Positions 6,890 through 17,059 are shown, counted from the first letter of the stretch. The stretch is DNA of 22,502 nt from DASWNP01 sp036399175 (GCA_036399175.1 DASWNP010000022.1:1-22502); one strand, 5' to 3'. Notes: generated from the letters alone by a model not told the origin. Made by a program: numbers and translations.

Positions 6890-8146
6890 ATGGACATACC
6901 GCGCACAAAAAAGTCCTCACACAGAAAGAAGATTCGCTACGTCGCCTACGGACTCGGCCTGCTCGCCTGCGTCGCGCTCGTCACCTACGGACTGTCGCGT
7001 CTGAAACCGGCCTCGGCCAGCGTTGACCGCTCAACCATCCTCGTCGATACGGTCAGGCGCGGGTCGATGCTCAGGCAGGTGCGCGGCGCGGGCGCGCTCG
7101 TCACAGAGCAGGTGCGTTTGATTCCTGCTCCGGTCGAAGGACGCGTCGAGCGCATACTGGTCGAGCCCGGTCAGCAGGTCAGGCCGGGCACGCTCATCGC
7201 GGAACTCGTCAACCCGCAGCTTCTACAGGAAGCCACCGACATCGAGTATCAGATAAAGGCCGCCGAGGCCGACTACACGAATCTGCGCGTGCGCCTCGAC
7301 AGCGAAAAGATGGCGCAGGAGGCCGGGACGGCCACCATCCAGTCGGAATACAGTCAGGCCAGGCTGCAACTCGACACCGACGAAGAACTCGCCAGAGAAG
7401 GATTGATTCCGGCGCTCAACCTGAAGCTCTCGCGCGTCAGGGTGCAGGAGCTTGCCAATCGCCTGAACATCGAGCGGCAGCGTCTCTCAATCGGCACTCA
7501 GTCAACCAGAGCGCAACTCGCCTCGCAACAGACGCGCATCGAACAGCTTCGCGCGCTCTCGGCGCTCAGGCGAACCGAGGTCGCTTCGCTCCGAGTGCTC
7601 GCGGGCACGTCGGGCGTCTTGCAGCAGGTGGCCGTCGAAGTGGGGCAGCAGGTCACGCCCGGAATGAATCTCGCCAGAGTAGTTGACCCTTCGAGCCTCA
7701 AGGCCGAGCTGAAAATCGAGCAGACGCAGGCCAAAGACATCACGCTCGGCCAGAGGGCGACGATTGATACGCGCAACGGCACGGTCGTCGGCCGGGTGGC
7801 GCGCATCGACCCTTCAATCAAAGATGGGACGGTAACGGTGGACGTGGCGCTCGAAGGCACGCTGCCGCAGGGCGCGCGTCCCGACCTGAGCGTCGATGGC
7901 ATCGTCGAGCTTGAGCGTCTGAGCGACGTGCTCTACGTGCGCCGACCCTCCTTCGGACAGGGGCAGAGCACCGTCGGCATGTTCAAGCTGGAAGATGGCG
8001 GCAAGAGCGCCGTCCGCACGCAGGTCAGGCTCGGTCGCGGCTCGGTGACGGCCATCGAAGTCCTCGACGGCCTGCGTGAAGGCGACGAGGTCATCGTCTC
8101 CGACACCTCCGCCTGGGACAAACACGACCGCATCGTCCTGAAGTAG
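6890..8146 (+). CDS. Periplasmic adaptor (HlyD/MacA-type membrane fusion protein)
   Basis: The 418-residue protein has a short basic N-terminus, one membrane span at about residues 17-36 and a periplasmic body. The first lipoyl half is near 68-100 (VEGRVERILVEPGQQVRPG). A long alpha-helical hairpin rich in Gln, Arg and Glu covers about 105-235. The second lipoyl half is GVLQQVAVEVGQQVTPGMNL, followed by beta-barrel and membrane-proximal segments. Such adaptors join an inner-membrane ABC transporter to an outer-membrane channel. The ATG at 6890 is preferred, with GGAGA six bases before it; an in-frame GTG-type start at 6848 lacks one. The MacB/LolD-type ATPase gene follows after 33 bases, which supports a MacAB-type exporter rather than an RND pump. 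No TolC-like gene is in the window. Confidence 0.92.
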   Translation: MDIPRTKKSSHRKKIRYVAYGLGLLACVALVTYGLSRLKPASASVDRSTILVDTVRRGSMLRQVRGAGALVTEQVRLIPAPVEGRVERILVEPGQQVRPGTLIAELVNPQLLQEATDIEYQIKAAEADYTNLRVRLDSEKMAQEAGTATIQSEYSQARLQLDTDEELAREGLIPALNLKLSRVRVQELANRLNIERQRLSIGTQSTRAQLASQQTRIEQLRALSALRRTEVASLRVLAGTSGVLQQVAVEVGQQVTPGMNLARVVDPSSLKAELKIEQTQAKDITLGQRATIDTRNGTVVGRVARIDPSIKDGTVTVDVALEGTLPQGARPDLSVDGIVELERLSDVLYVRRPSFGQGQSTVGMFKLEDGGKSAVRTQVRLGRGSVTAIEVLDGLREGDEVIVSDTSAWDKHDRIVLK

Positions 8147-8179
8147 ATTTTTTGCGAGCACGACAGCGAAGGAGAAAAG

Positions 8180-8950
<771 letters not shown>

Positions 8951-9007
8951 ACGGAAGGCGCGCGGCGGGAAGGTTCGGGATGGAAGAATTGTCCCTGTGT
9001 GAAGTGT

Positions 9008-9037
9008 TTGCTATTTGGAGTCGGCGGTCGTTACACT
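9008..9037 (+). promoter_or_regulatory. Candidate sigma-70-type promoter for the two-component genes
   Basis: TTGCTA (9008-9013) and TACACT (9032-9037) are separated by 18 bases, and the regulator start lies 38 bases further on. The match to consensus is moderate. No -24/-12 sigma-54 motif was found in this gap, so the NtrC-type regulator does not appear to control its own gene through sigma-54. Confidence 0.3.
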
Positions 9038-9075
9038 GCCCGTCTGTTCGTATCAGCACCAGCGCCGCGTAAGCT

Positions 9076-10455
9076 ATGCCGCGAATCTTAATTGCCGACG
9101 ACCAGCCCGACGTGCTGGAGGCGCTGCGCCTCCTGCTCAAAAGTGAGAGCTACCAGAGCGAAGCCGTCGGCTCTCCGCAGGAAGTCCTCTGCGCCCTCGA
9201 AGCCGGAGACTTCGACGTGCTGCTCATCGACCTCAACTACGCGCGCGACACCACCTCCGGGCAGGAAGGCTTAGACCTTCTCTCGCGCATTCGGACTCTG
9301 GACGCGACGCTGCCCGTCGTCGTGATGACGGCATGGAGCAGCGTCGAGCTGGCGGTCGAAGCGATGCGGCGCGGCGCGCGCGACTTCATCCAGAAACCCT
9401 GGGACAACGCGCGCCTGCTCTCCGTGCTCCGCACGCAGGTCGAGCTTGGCAGCGCGCTGCGACGAGGCCAGCGCCTCGAAGCCGAAAACAATCTCCTGCG
9501 CCGCGATGGTAGCGGCGGCGGCGACGGCGACCAGCCGACACTCATCGCACGCTCTCCGGCCATGCAACGCGTCCTCGCGCTCGTCGAGCGCATCGCTCCT
9601 TCGGAAGCCAACGTGCTGATAACGGGCGAGAACGGCACGGGCAAAGAGGTCGTCGCGCGGACGCTCTACGCGCTCTCGCCGCGAAGCGCCCGGCCACTCA
9701 TCACCATCAACGCCGGAGCGCTCTCGGAGAACGTCATCGAGTCGGAGTTGTTCGGGCACGTCCGGGGAGCTTTCACCGATGCGAAGAGCGACCGCGTCGG
9801 GCGCTTCGAACTGGCCGACGGCGGCACGCTCTTTCTCGACGAAATCGCCAACGCCCCTCTGAGCTTGCAGGCGAAGCTTCTGCGCGTGCTTGAGACGGGC
9901 GAGTTCGAGCGCGTCGGCTCTTCCAAAACGCGGCGCGTCGATGTGCGCGTGCTCTCGGCGACGAACGTCGATTTGAACAGAGAGGTCGAAGAGCGACGTT
10001 TTCGTCAAGACCTGCTCTTTCGTCTCAACACGGTCGAGATTCACCTGCCGCCCTTGCGCGAGCGGCGCGAAGACATCCCCGTGCTCGCCGAACACTTTCA
10101 GCGTCTCTACGCGCGCCGCTACAAGCGCGCCCTGAAGTCGTTTGAACCGGCGGCAACCGAAGTTTTACTGAAGCACGCGTGGCCGGGAAACGTGCGCGAG
10201 CTGAGCCACGTCGTCGAGCGCGCGGTTCTGATGTCGCAGGGCGAGAGCGTGAGAAGCGCCGACCTCGGCCTGGAAGCGTCGCAGGGCGCTCGGACGGCTG
10301 AGGCGCGTCTGGAAGAGATGAGCCTTGAAGAAGTCGAGCGCCTGCTCATTCAAAAGACGCTCGCGCGCTACGAGGGCAACGCCGTTCGAGCCGCCGAAGC
10401 TCTCGGCCTGAGCCGCAGCGCCCTCTACCGTCGAATCCAAAAGTATGGGTTATGA
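9076..10455 (+). CDS. NtrC-type sigma-54-dependent response regulator
   Basis: The 459-residue protein has three parts. Residues 1-120 are a receiver domain: acidic pair D8-D9, phospho-acceptor D52, T85 and K107. Residues about 155-390 are a sigma-54 AAA+ domain: Walker A GENGTGK at 184-190, the sigma-54 contact loop GAFTDA at 231-236 (usual form GAFTGA), and Walker B with D255-E256. The C-terminus is a Fis-type helix-turn-helix, with GNAVRAAEALGLSRSALYRR. Phosphorylation by the histidine kinase encoded next should activate sigma-54 transcription of unknown targets. The GAFTDA variant occurs in related regulators and does not by itself mean loss of function. No strong ribosome site precedes ATG 9076. 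The gene overlaps the kinase start by 4 bases, which suggests translational coupling. Location in the exporter block suggests control of export genes. Confidence 0.95.
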   Translation: MPRILIADDQPDVLEALRLLLKSESYQSEAVGSPQEVLCALEAGDFDVLLIDLNYARDTTSGQEGLDLLSRIRTLDATLPVVVMTAWSSVELAVEAMRRGARDFIQKPWDNARLLSVLRTQVELGSALRRGQRLEAENNLLRRDGSGGGDGDQPTLIARSPAMQRVLALVERIAPSEANVLITGENGTGKEVVARTLYALSPRSARPLITINAGALSENVIESELFGHVRGAFTDAKSDRVGRFELADGGTLFLDEIANAPLSLQAKLLRVLETGEFERVGSSKTRRVDVRVLSATNVDLNREVEERRFRQDLLFRLNTVEIHLPPLRERREDIPVLAEHFQRLYARRYKRALKSFEPAATEVLLKHAWPGNVRELSHVVERAVLMSQGESVRSADLGLEASQGARTAEARLEEMSLEEVERLLIQKTLARYEGNAVRAAEALGLSRSALYRRIQKYGL

Positions 10456-11867
10456 TGGTTTGGTGGAGAAGGAGTCGGGAAATGCGTGAGAGCATCGTTT
10501 CGGCTGCGTCTTCCGCGACCGCGTTGAGACGAAAGTGGCGCTTGGGCTACGAGCATCGAATCGTCCTGACGGCGCTCGCCTCCGCGCTGCCCGGCGTCCT
10601 CGTCTCGCTCACGCTTCTCTTCAAAAGCGACTATCCGCGCGGGGCGGTCTGGGCTCTCTCGGCGCTGATAGTCGCCGTCTGGCTCGGCCTTCTCTTCGTT
10701 CTCCGAGGCCGCGTCGTGCGCCCTCTGCAAACCCTCTCGAATCTCGTCGCCGCCCTGCGCGAAGGCGACTACTCGATGCGCGCGCACGCCGGACAGCAGG
10801 CCGACGCTCTCGAAGAGGTGATGCGCGAGATAAACGCGCTGGCCGAGACTCTCTACGAGCAACGTCTCGGCGCGATGGAAGCGACGGCGCTTTTGCGCAC
10901 GGTGATGTCGGAGATTGATGTCGCCGTCTTCGCTTTCGATGCGGACGAGCGTCTGCGTCTGGTCAACCGTGCGGGCGAGCGTCTGCTTTCGCAGAGCGCG
11001 CCGCGCCTGCTCGGACGCCGCGCCGGAGAGCTTGGTCTCTCCGAGTGCCTGCGCGGCGAAGAGAGCGGCGCTCCGCGTACGATGCAGATAACCTTCTCGG
11101 GCGGCGCAGGGCGCTGGGGCATCCGCCGCCGACGCTTCCGCGAGCGCGGTATGCCTCACCGCCTGCTCGTGCTCACTGACCTCAGCCGAACGCTGCGCGA
11201 AGAAGAACTCAAAGCCTGGCAATCGCTCGTGCGAGTCTTAGGCCACGAGCTTAACAACTCTTTGACTCCGATTATGTCCATCGCGGGTAGTCTCTCAAGC
11301 CTCGTCGCGCGCGAGTCTGTGCCCGCCGACTGGCGCGAAGACATGGCGAGCGGCCTCGCCGTCATCTCGTCGCGCGCCGAAGCCCTGAGCCGCTTTATGA
11401 AATCTTACGCGCGCCTCGCGCGGCTTCCCCCGCCGCGCCGAAGCCCGCTCGAAGTAAGCGCCCTAGTTCGACACGTCATCAAGCTCGAAACACGAATGAA
11501 GGTAAGCGTCGCAGGTGGCGACGTAGTGACGATACATGCCGACGCCGACCAGTTGGAACAGCTTCTCATCAACCTGCTGCGCAACGCCGTCGATGCGGCT
11601 CTGGAGACGGGCGGCGGCGTCCGCGTCGGTTGGGGCAAACGGGCTGCTCACCTTGAGGTCTGGATAGAAGACGAGGGGCTCGGATTTGCGAACGTCGGCA
11701 ATCTCTTCGTCCCTTTCTTCACCACCAAGCAGGGAGGGTCAGGCATCGGCCTCGTCTTGAGTCGGCAGATTGCAGAGGCGCACGGAGGCAGCCTGACGCT
11801 TGAGAACAGACCGAACCGGCAGGGCTGTCTCGCGCGCCTTCACCTTCCCCTCTCGGACGAAAGCTGA
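10452..11867 (+). CDS. Membrane histidine kinase, NtrY/NtrB-like
   Basis: The 471-residue kinase has two membrane spans (about 38-57 and 65-84) with only a short periplasmic loop, so it lacks a large external sensor. A HAMP region follows (about 85-110, VVRPLQTLSNLVAALREGDY), then a PAS-like segment (about 145-245). The H-box is LVRVLGHELNNSLTPI with H265. The ATPase domain shows the N-box INLLRNAVDAA, the G1 box EDEGLGF, the F-box PFFTTK and the G2 box GSGIGLVLSRQIAEAHGG. Start and stop overlap the upstream regulator gene (ATGA), so the two form one unit. ATG codons occur at both 10452 and 10455. It should phosphorylate D52 of that regulator. The short loop suggests sensing within the membrane or cytoplasm, or sensing of the transporter itself. 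Confidence 0.95.
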   Translation: MMVWWRRSREMRESIVSAASSATALRRKWRLGYEHRIVLTALASALPGVLVSLTLLFKSDYPRGAVWALSALIVAVWLGLLFVLRGRVVRPLQTLSNLVAALREGDYSMRAHAGQQADALEEVMREINALAETLYEQRLGAMEATALLRTVMSEIDVAVFAFDADERLRLVNRAGERLLSQSAPRLLGRRAGELGLSECLRGEESGAPRTMQITFSGGAGRWGIRRRRFRERGMPHRLLVLTDLSRTLREEELKAWQSLVRVLGHELNNSLTPIMSIAGSLSSLVARESVPADWREDMASGLAVISSRAEALSRFMKSYARLARLPPPRRSPLEVSALVRHVIKLETRMKVSVAGGDVVTIHADADQLEQLLINLLRNAVDAALETGGGVRVGWGKRAAHLEVWIEDEGLGFANVGNLFVPFFTTKQGGSGIGLVLSRQIAEAHGGSLTLENRPNRQGCLARLHLPLSDES

Positions 11868-12053
11868 CGAAGACCTGAACTGTGCTTCGCGCGTCTTCGA
11901 GATGCGTCTGACGAGCCGGAGAATTTTCGAGAAACCTCGCCCGGCACGCCCTGCGGCTCTCGCCTGTAAGGAGCGCGGGTCGTCCGGCGCAAAAAACTTT
12001 TTCCTGACATGGATAAAAGCTCTGCTCAGCACATGAAAAAGTGAGGTCAAAAG
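11868..12053. other. Intergenic gap between kinase and M28 peptidase genes
   Basis: The gap has a 7-bp inverted repeat right after the kinase stop (11868-11874 with 11893-11899), with no T-tract, so termination is doubtful. Near the right end GAGGT precedes ATG 12054 at ribosome-site spacing. Nothing else was recognised. Confidence 0.4.
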
Positions 12054-14426
12054 ATGGCTGATACCGCGACGCAAAGAATCGAACGCTCCTCACCGTCGGC
12101 GAGCTTGAAAAGCATAAGCCGCTTCGCCGGTCTGGCGGCCTTGCTGATAGTGGCGCTGTGCGCGGCGCTGGCGGTTTATCGTCAGAGCCCGCCGCCTGCG
12201 TCGCCCGCGAGCGCGCCCGCAGCAGAGTTCGCTTCCGGTCGTGCGATGAAGCACGTCGAGACTGTCGCACGGAGACCTCACCCAATCGGCTCGGCGGAGC
12301 ATGCGGCGGTGAGAGCTTATATCCTCGGGGAGCTGACGGCGCAGGGGCTCGCGCCCGAAACTCAAAGGACGACAATCGTGGGCGCGGCTGAAGGAGTGCC
12401 GAGGGTTGCGGGCAGCGTCGAAAACATCGTCGGCAGGCTGAAGGGAACGGGCAACACAAAAGCCCTGATGCTCGCGGCGCATTACGATTCGGTTCCGGCG
12501 GGGCCGGGCGCGAGCGACGACGGCTCGGGCGTCGCCACGCTGCTCGAAACGCTGAGAGCTTTGAAGTCTGCCGCGCCCCTCAGGAACGACGTGATTTTTC
12601 TCTTCACCGATGGCGAAGAGATGGGCTTGCTCGGAGCGCAGGCGTTCGTCGCCGAGCACCCTTCGGCGCGCGACGTGGGACTCGTGCTCAACTTCGAGGC
12701 GCGCGGCAGCTCCGGCCCCGCCTACATGTATGAGACGAGCACGGGGAATCGCCGTCTGATTCAGGAGTTCGCCGAAGCTGCGCCGCGTCCCGTGACTAAC
12801 TCGCTGCTCTACGAAGTCTACAAGCTGCTGCCGAACGACACAGACCTCTCGGTCTTCAAACGCGCCGGACTCAAAGGGCTCAACTTCGCCTACATCGACC
12901 AATCGACCAACTATCACACGCGCCTCGACGACGCGCGCACCATCGACCAGAGAAGCCTCCAGCATCAGGGCTCTTACGCGCTCGCGCTCGCGCGACACTT
13001 CGGCAATCTCGACCTGGCAGCCGTTTCAGGAAGCGGCGACGATGCGGTCTACTTCGATTTGTTCGGCGCGTTCGTCGTTCGTTATCCCGCGTCGTGGGCG
13101 CTCGTGCTCACCGTCCTGACACTTCTCTTCTTCGTGGCGGTTATCGTTCTCGGTTTCAGGAGAAGGCGTTTGACTGTGGGCGGGATGGCAGCCGGGCTCG
13201 TGGCTCTGCTCGTCGTCCTGCTCGGCGCGTATCTGCTCACGATGCTGGTCTGGCGTCTCTTCGGCTCGCTCTATCCCGAATACATCGGGATGAGCTTCGG
13301 CGACACCTACAACAGCAAGCTTTACCTCGCGGCTTTCATCGCTCTCACTTTGTCGTTCACCTCCGCGCTCTATCTTCTGTTCGGCAAGCGCGTAAGCGCG
13401 CTGAGCCTTCTGGCCGGAGCGTCGGTCTGGTGGGCGCTGGCGCTTCTGTTGACGACGCTGTTTGTGCCCGGCGCGAGCTACCTGTTTACGTGGACGCTTC
13501 TGGCCGCTCTCGTGGCGCTGCTCGTCGTCATACTCTCCGGCGGCACGCAGGCTTCGACCGGCAGACGGATAGCGGCGCTCTTTATCGGAGCGATTCCGGC
13601 GGTCGTGCTCTTTAGCCCTTTGATTGAGACGCTCTTCGTCGGGCTGACGGTCGGGTCGTCGGCGCTGGTGATGTTGGTCGTCGCGCTGGTGCTCGCGCTC
13701 GTCATCCCGCAGCTCAAGCTCGTCGGAGGCGCGAACGGTTGGCTGCTGCCTCTGGCCTCGCTCGTCGTGTGCGTGGCCTTTCTCGTGGCGGCGGCGTTGA
13801 CTTCGCGTTTCGACGCGAGCCGCCCGCGCAGGGACAATCTCTTCTACGCGCTGGAAGCAGACGCGGGGCGCGCGTTCTGGGCGAGCACGAGCCTGCGCGC
13901 AGACGATTGGACATCGCAGTTCTTTTCGGCGAAGACGGAGCCGGCCTTGATGCCCGCCTTCTTTCCGCATCGACAGTGGCGATTTCTGACGAGCGAAGCG
14001 CCCATGACCGCGCTCGCCGCTCCGCAGGTCGAGCTGCTCTCGGACGAAAGGAACGAGACGGGGCGCACCCTGCGCCTGCGCGCCGGTTCGCCTCGCCGCG
14101 CGCAGGTGCTTTCGCTCTACGTGGAGGGCGACGCGGAAGCGCGCGGCACGACTGTCAACGGCAAAGCGTTAGGAGATGAAGGAGCGGCGGCGCGACGGGA
14201 GGCGGGGGGCGTCTGGGCGCTTCGATTTTACGCGCCGCCGCCCGAAGGCATCGAGCTGACGCTCACGACGAAGTCGCAGCAGCCCGTCAGGATAAAGGCT
14301 GTAGACCAGAGCTACGAGCTTCCGACGCTTCCCGGCTCTCCCATCAGGCCGAGGCCGGACTCGGCGATGGCCTCGCCCCATCCCCTCAGCGATTCGACGC
14401 TCGTCAGCAAGTCCTTCACTTTTTAG
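12054..14426 (+). CDS. Membrane-anchored M28 metallopeptidase with multi-span C-terminal half
   Basis: The 790-residue protein combines a zinc aminopeptidase domain with a polytopic membrane part. After an N-terminal span (about 23-42), residues 60-310 form an M28 domain. Likely zinc ligands and catalytic residues are H143 (AAHYDSVP), D155 (ASDDGSG), E188/E189 (FTDGEEMG), E215 (NFEARG) and H288 (NYHTRLD), the full M28 set. About eight further membrane segments lie between roughly 340 and 590, and an extracytoplasmic C-terminal domain follows. This layout resembles the ER-type M28 group (Pff1/ERMP1-like) found in bacteria. The catalytic part should face the periplasm. The start has GAGGT 7 bases upstream. 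Its place between the histidine kinase and the permease gene suggests a role with the exporter, perhaps trimming peptides, but that is inference. Confidence 0.93.
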   Translation: MADTATQRIERSSPSASLKSISRFAGLAALLIVALCAALAVYRQSPPPASPASAPAAEFASGRAMKHVETVARRPHPIGSAEHAAVRAYILGELTAQGLAPETQRTTIVGAAEGVPRVAGSVENIVGRLKGTGNTKALMLAAHYDSVPAGPGASDDGSGVATLLETLRALKSAAPLRNDVIFLFTDGEEMGLLGAQAFVAEHPSARDVGLVLNFEARGSSGPAYMYETSTGNRRLIQEFAEAAPRPVTNSLLYEVYKLLPNDTDLSVFKRAGLKGLNFAYIDQSTNYHTRLDDARTIDQRSLQHQGSYALALARHFGNLDLAAVSGSGDDAVYFDLFGAFVVRYPASWALVLTVLTLLFFVAVIVLGFRRRRLTVGGMAAGLVALLVVLLGAYLLTMLVWRLFGSLYPEYIGMSFGDTYNSKLYLAAFIALTLSFTSALYLLFGKRVSALSLLAGASVWWALALLLTTLFVPGASYLFTWTLLAALVALLVVILSGGTQASTGRRIAALFIGAIPAVVLFSPLIETLFVGLTVGSSALVMLVVALVLALVIPQLKLVGGANGWLLPLASLVVCVAFLVAAALTSRFDASRPRRDNLFYALEADAGRAFWASTSLRADDWTSQFFSAKTEPALMPAFFPHRQWRFLTSEAPMTALAAPQVELLSDERNETGRTLRLRAGSPRRAQVLSLYVEGDAEARGTTVNGKALGDEGAAARREAGGVWALRFYAPPPEGIELTLTTKSQQPVRIKAVDQSYELPTLPGSPIRPRPDSAMASPHPLSDSTLVSKSFTF

Positions 14427-14580
14427 TGAGACTGTGAGGGGAGATGAAAACCGCCGAGTCTCGCCTCGACGGCCGAGACTTGAGAGGTTCAGGAACAAAG
14501 GGGCGAAGACAGTTTACGGAAGCGAATATCTTCTCCTTAAGGCAGGCGAATTTCAGGTAGACAATCAGAGAGGTGCAGGA

Positions 14581-17037
14581 ATGGAAACTCTTTGGCAGGA
14601 TTTACAATACGGCGTTCGGATGCTGCTCAGGACTCCCGGCTTTACTGTCGTCGCGGTGCTGGCGCTCGCGCTCGGCATCGGCGCAAACGCGGCCATCTTC
14701 AGCGTCGTCAATGCCGTTTTGCTCCGACCTCTGCCTTTCGCAGACCCGGAGCGCTTGATGCTCGTCGGCGAGGTCAACAATAACCAGAAGGGCGCGGAGG
14801 AACAAATCGGCATCTCTCCGGCCAACTACCTCGACTACCGCGACGACAATCAGAGCTTCGAGAGCCTCGCCGCTTTTTCGATGACGGCGCGCTCCGGCTT
14901 TAACCTCGGCGGCGCGGGCGACCCCGAACGCGTGACGAGCGCAAACGTCTCCGCCAACTTCTTCTCCACGCTCGGCGTTAATCCGATTCACGGACGACAC
15001 TTTCGACCCGAAGAGCAGAAGCAGGGCAACCACCGCTCCGTCATGCTCGGTCACGCGCTCTGGCAGCGTCGCTTCGGAGGCGACCCCTCAATCGTCGGCC
15101 AGACCATCCAAATCAACGGCTTCGGCTACGTGGTAGTCGGCGTCATGCCGAAAGATTTTCAGTTTCCGACCAAAGACGTGCTGCCCGCCTTGCAGACTTT
15201 GCAACAGCCGGTCGAGGCATGGGTTCCGCTTTCGATACCGGACGCGGACTGGACGGCGCGCGGCTCGCGCTTTATGTATGCGCTCGGACGCTTGAAGCCG
15301 GGCGTCTCGATTGAGCAGGCCAACGCCGATTTGAACAGCATCGCCGGACGCCTCGCCGAGCAGTACAAACAGAACATGGGTTGGGGCGGCAAAGTCGTCT
15401 CGCTTCAGGAAGCGATGACGGGCTCGATAAAGCTCGCGTTGCTCGTCCTCTTCGGCGCGGTCGGCTTCGTGCTGCTCATCGCGTGCGCCAACGTGGCGAA
15501 CCTTTTGCTGGCGCGAGCCGCCACGCGGCAGAAGGAGATTGCGATTCGAGTCGCGCTCGGCGCGGGACGCGCACGCCTCGTCAGGCAGTTGCTGACCGAG
15601 AGTTTCATCCTCGCGCTGGCGGGCGGTCTCTTAGGACTCCTGCTGGCAATCTGGGGCGCGGGCGTCCTGATTTCCATTAGCCCGCAGAATATCCCTCTGC
15701 CGTCGCAGTTCGGACTCGACGCGCGCGTCGTCGCCTTCACGCTTTCGGTCTCCTGCCTGACGGCCGTTATCTTCGGGCTCGTTCCGGCGCTGCAAGCTTC
15801 CAGAGTTGACTTGAACGAAACGATTAAAGAGGGCGGCGGGCGCTCATCGTCTGGAAGCGGCAAGCGCGTGCGCGACGTGCTGGTGATTGCCGAAATCGCG
15901 CTCGCTGTCGTTTTGCTCGTGGGCGCGGGGCTGATGGTCAGGAGCTTCGTACGGCTGGAGAACGTGAGTCCCGGATTCGAGCCGAAGAACCTTCTCACGC
16001 TCCAATACACGCTCTCGGCCTCGAAATACCCGGACGACCCCGAAGTCATCGCCTACAACCGGCAGCTCATCGAGCGCGTGCAGGCGCTACCCGGCGTCGA
16101 GGCGGTAAGCGGAACGACGGTGCTGCCGCTCGGCAAGGCGAGCAACTACACTTCGTTCGAGATTGAAGGGCGTCCGCCGCAGCCGCCCGGCCAGTTCCTT
16201 CTCGCCGAGCACGTCGGCATCTTCGCCGACTACTTCAGGACGATGCGCGTCCCCGTGCTCAAGGGACGCGAGTTCACTGAGCAGGACACGAAGCAGAGCG
16301 CGCCCGTCGTCATTATCAACGAGGCGATGGCGCGCGAGTTCTGGCCGAACGAAGACCCTATCGGACAGCGCATCAGAATCGACTACGACCGGGGACTCGC
16401 GCGAGAGATTGTCGGCGTCGCCGGCAACGTCAGGAATTTCGGCCTCGACGCCGACCCGAAGCCGGAGATGTACGTCTCTCAAGACCAGTTCCCCTTTCAG
16501 GCCACCTTCCTCGTCGTGCGCACGACGGGCGAGCCGAAAAACTTGAGCGCGCCCGTCCTGCGAGAAGCGACGGCGCTCGATAAAGACCAGCCGATTTACA
16601 GCATCAGGTCGATGGAAGAAATACTCGACGCTTCGCTGGCGAAACAGCGTTTCAGCATGCTTTTGATGACGTGCTTCGCGTTGGTGGCGTCCATCCTCGC
16701 CGCAGTCGGGCTCTACGGCGTCATCGCCTACTCCGTCACGCAGCGCACGCACGAGATAGGCATTCGCATGGCTCTCGGCGCGCAGCAGAGCGACATTCTC
16801 AGGCTGATTGTCGGACACGGTTTGAGGCTGGCTCTCGTCGGCGTCGCCATCGGCCTCTTCGGAGCTTTCGCCCTCACGCGCATCATCGAGAGCCTGCTCT
16901 ACGGCGTCAGCACGACCGACCCGACTACCTTCGGCCTCATCGCGCTCGCGCTCGTCACAGTCGCGCTCCTGTCGAGCTTCATCCCGGCGAGGCGCGCGAC
17001 GAAAATCGACCCGATGGTCGCGCTCAGGTACGAGTGA
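14581..17037 (+). CDS. ADOP-type ABC permease (two FtsX/MacB units)
   Basis: The protein has 819 residues from ATG 14581, which has AGAGGTG 5 bases upstream; the frame is open back to 14434 but without a ribosome site. It matches the acidobacterial duplicated orphan permease family (ADOP): N-terminal WQDLQYGVRMLLRTPGFTVV, then eight membrane spans as two FtsX sets of four. Each set is preceded by a periplasmic MacB-like domain. The two cytoplasmic FtsX signatures are RQKEIAIRVALGAGR (first half) and THEIGIRMALGAQ (second half). The two halves could act as one intramolecular dimer. ADOPs usually lack an adjacent ATPase. Here one ATPase gene lies about 1 kb downstream and another 5.6 kb upstream. 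The substrate is unknown. The 154 bases between the M28 stop and this start hold no clear feature. Confidence 0.94.
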   Translation: METLWQDLQYGVRMLLRTPGFTVVAVLALALGIGANAAIFSVVNAVLLRPLPFADPERLMLVGEVNNNQKGAEEQIGISPANYLDYRDDNQSFESLAAFSMTARSGFNLGGAGDPERVTSANVSANFFSTLGVNPIHGRHFRPEEQKQGNHRSVMLGHALWQRRFGGDPSIVGQTIQINGFGYVVVGVMPKDFQFPTKDVLPALQTLQQPVEAWVPLSIPDADWTARGSRFMYALGRLKPGVSIEQANADLNSIAGRLAEQYKQNMGWGGKVVSLQEAMTGSIKLALLVLFGAVGFVLLIACANVANLLLARAATRQKEIAIRVALGAGRARLVRQLLTESFILALAGGLLGLLLAIWGAGVLISISPQNIPLPSQFGLDARVVAFTLSVSCLTAVIFGLVPALQASRVDLNETIKEGGGRSSSGSGKRVRDVLVIAEIALAVVLLVGAGLMVRSFVRLENVSPGFEPKNLLTLQYTLSASKYPDDPEVIAYNRQLIERVQALPGVEAVSGTTVLPLGKASNYTSFEIEGRPPQPPGQFLLAEHVGIFADYFRTMRVPVLKGREFTEQDTKQSAPVVIINEAMAREFWPNEDPIGQRIRIDYDRGLAREIVGVAGNVRNFGLDADPKPEMYVSQDQFPFQATFLVVRTTGEPKNLSAPVLREATALDKDQPIYSIRSMEEILDASLAKQRFSMLLMTCFALVASILAAVGLYGVIAYSVTQRTHEIGIRMALGAQQSDILRLIVGHGLRLALVGVAIGLFGAFALTRIIESLLYGVSTTDPTTFGLIALALVTVALLSSFIPARRATKIDPMVALRYE

Positions 17038-17059
17038 GAACGAGCCTCGGAAGAGATGC

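Noticed and set aside
6652..7026. Plus-strand open frame in the divergent region
   Set aside because: It overlaps the adaptor gene in another frame, has no domain and lacks a good ribosome site.
8951..9075. Possible sigma-54 promoter before the NtrC-type regulator gene
   Set aside because: No GG-N10-GC pair with the proper -24/-12 context was found; only a moderate sigma-70-like match is present.
14434..14580. N-terminal extension of the permease frame
   Set aside because: The frame is open but has no ribosome site and no similarity to the family. ATG 14581 has a good site, and the family N-terminus begins exactly there.
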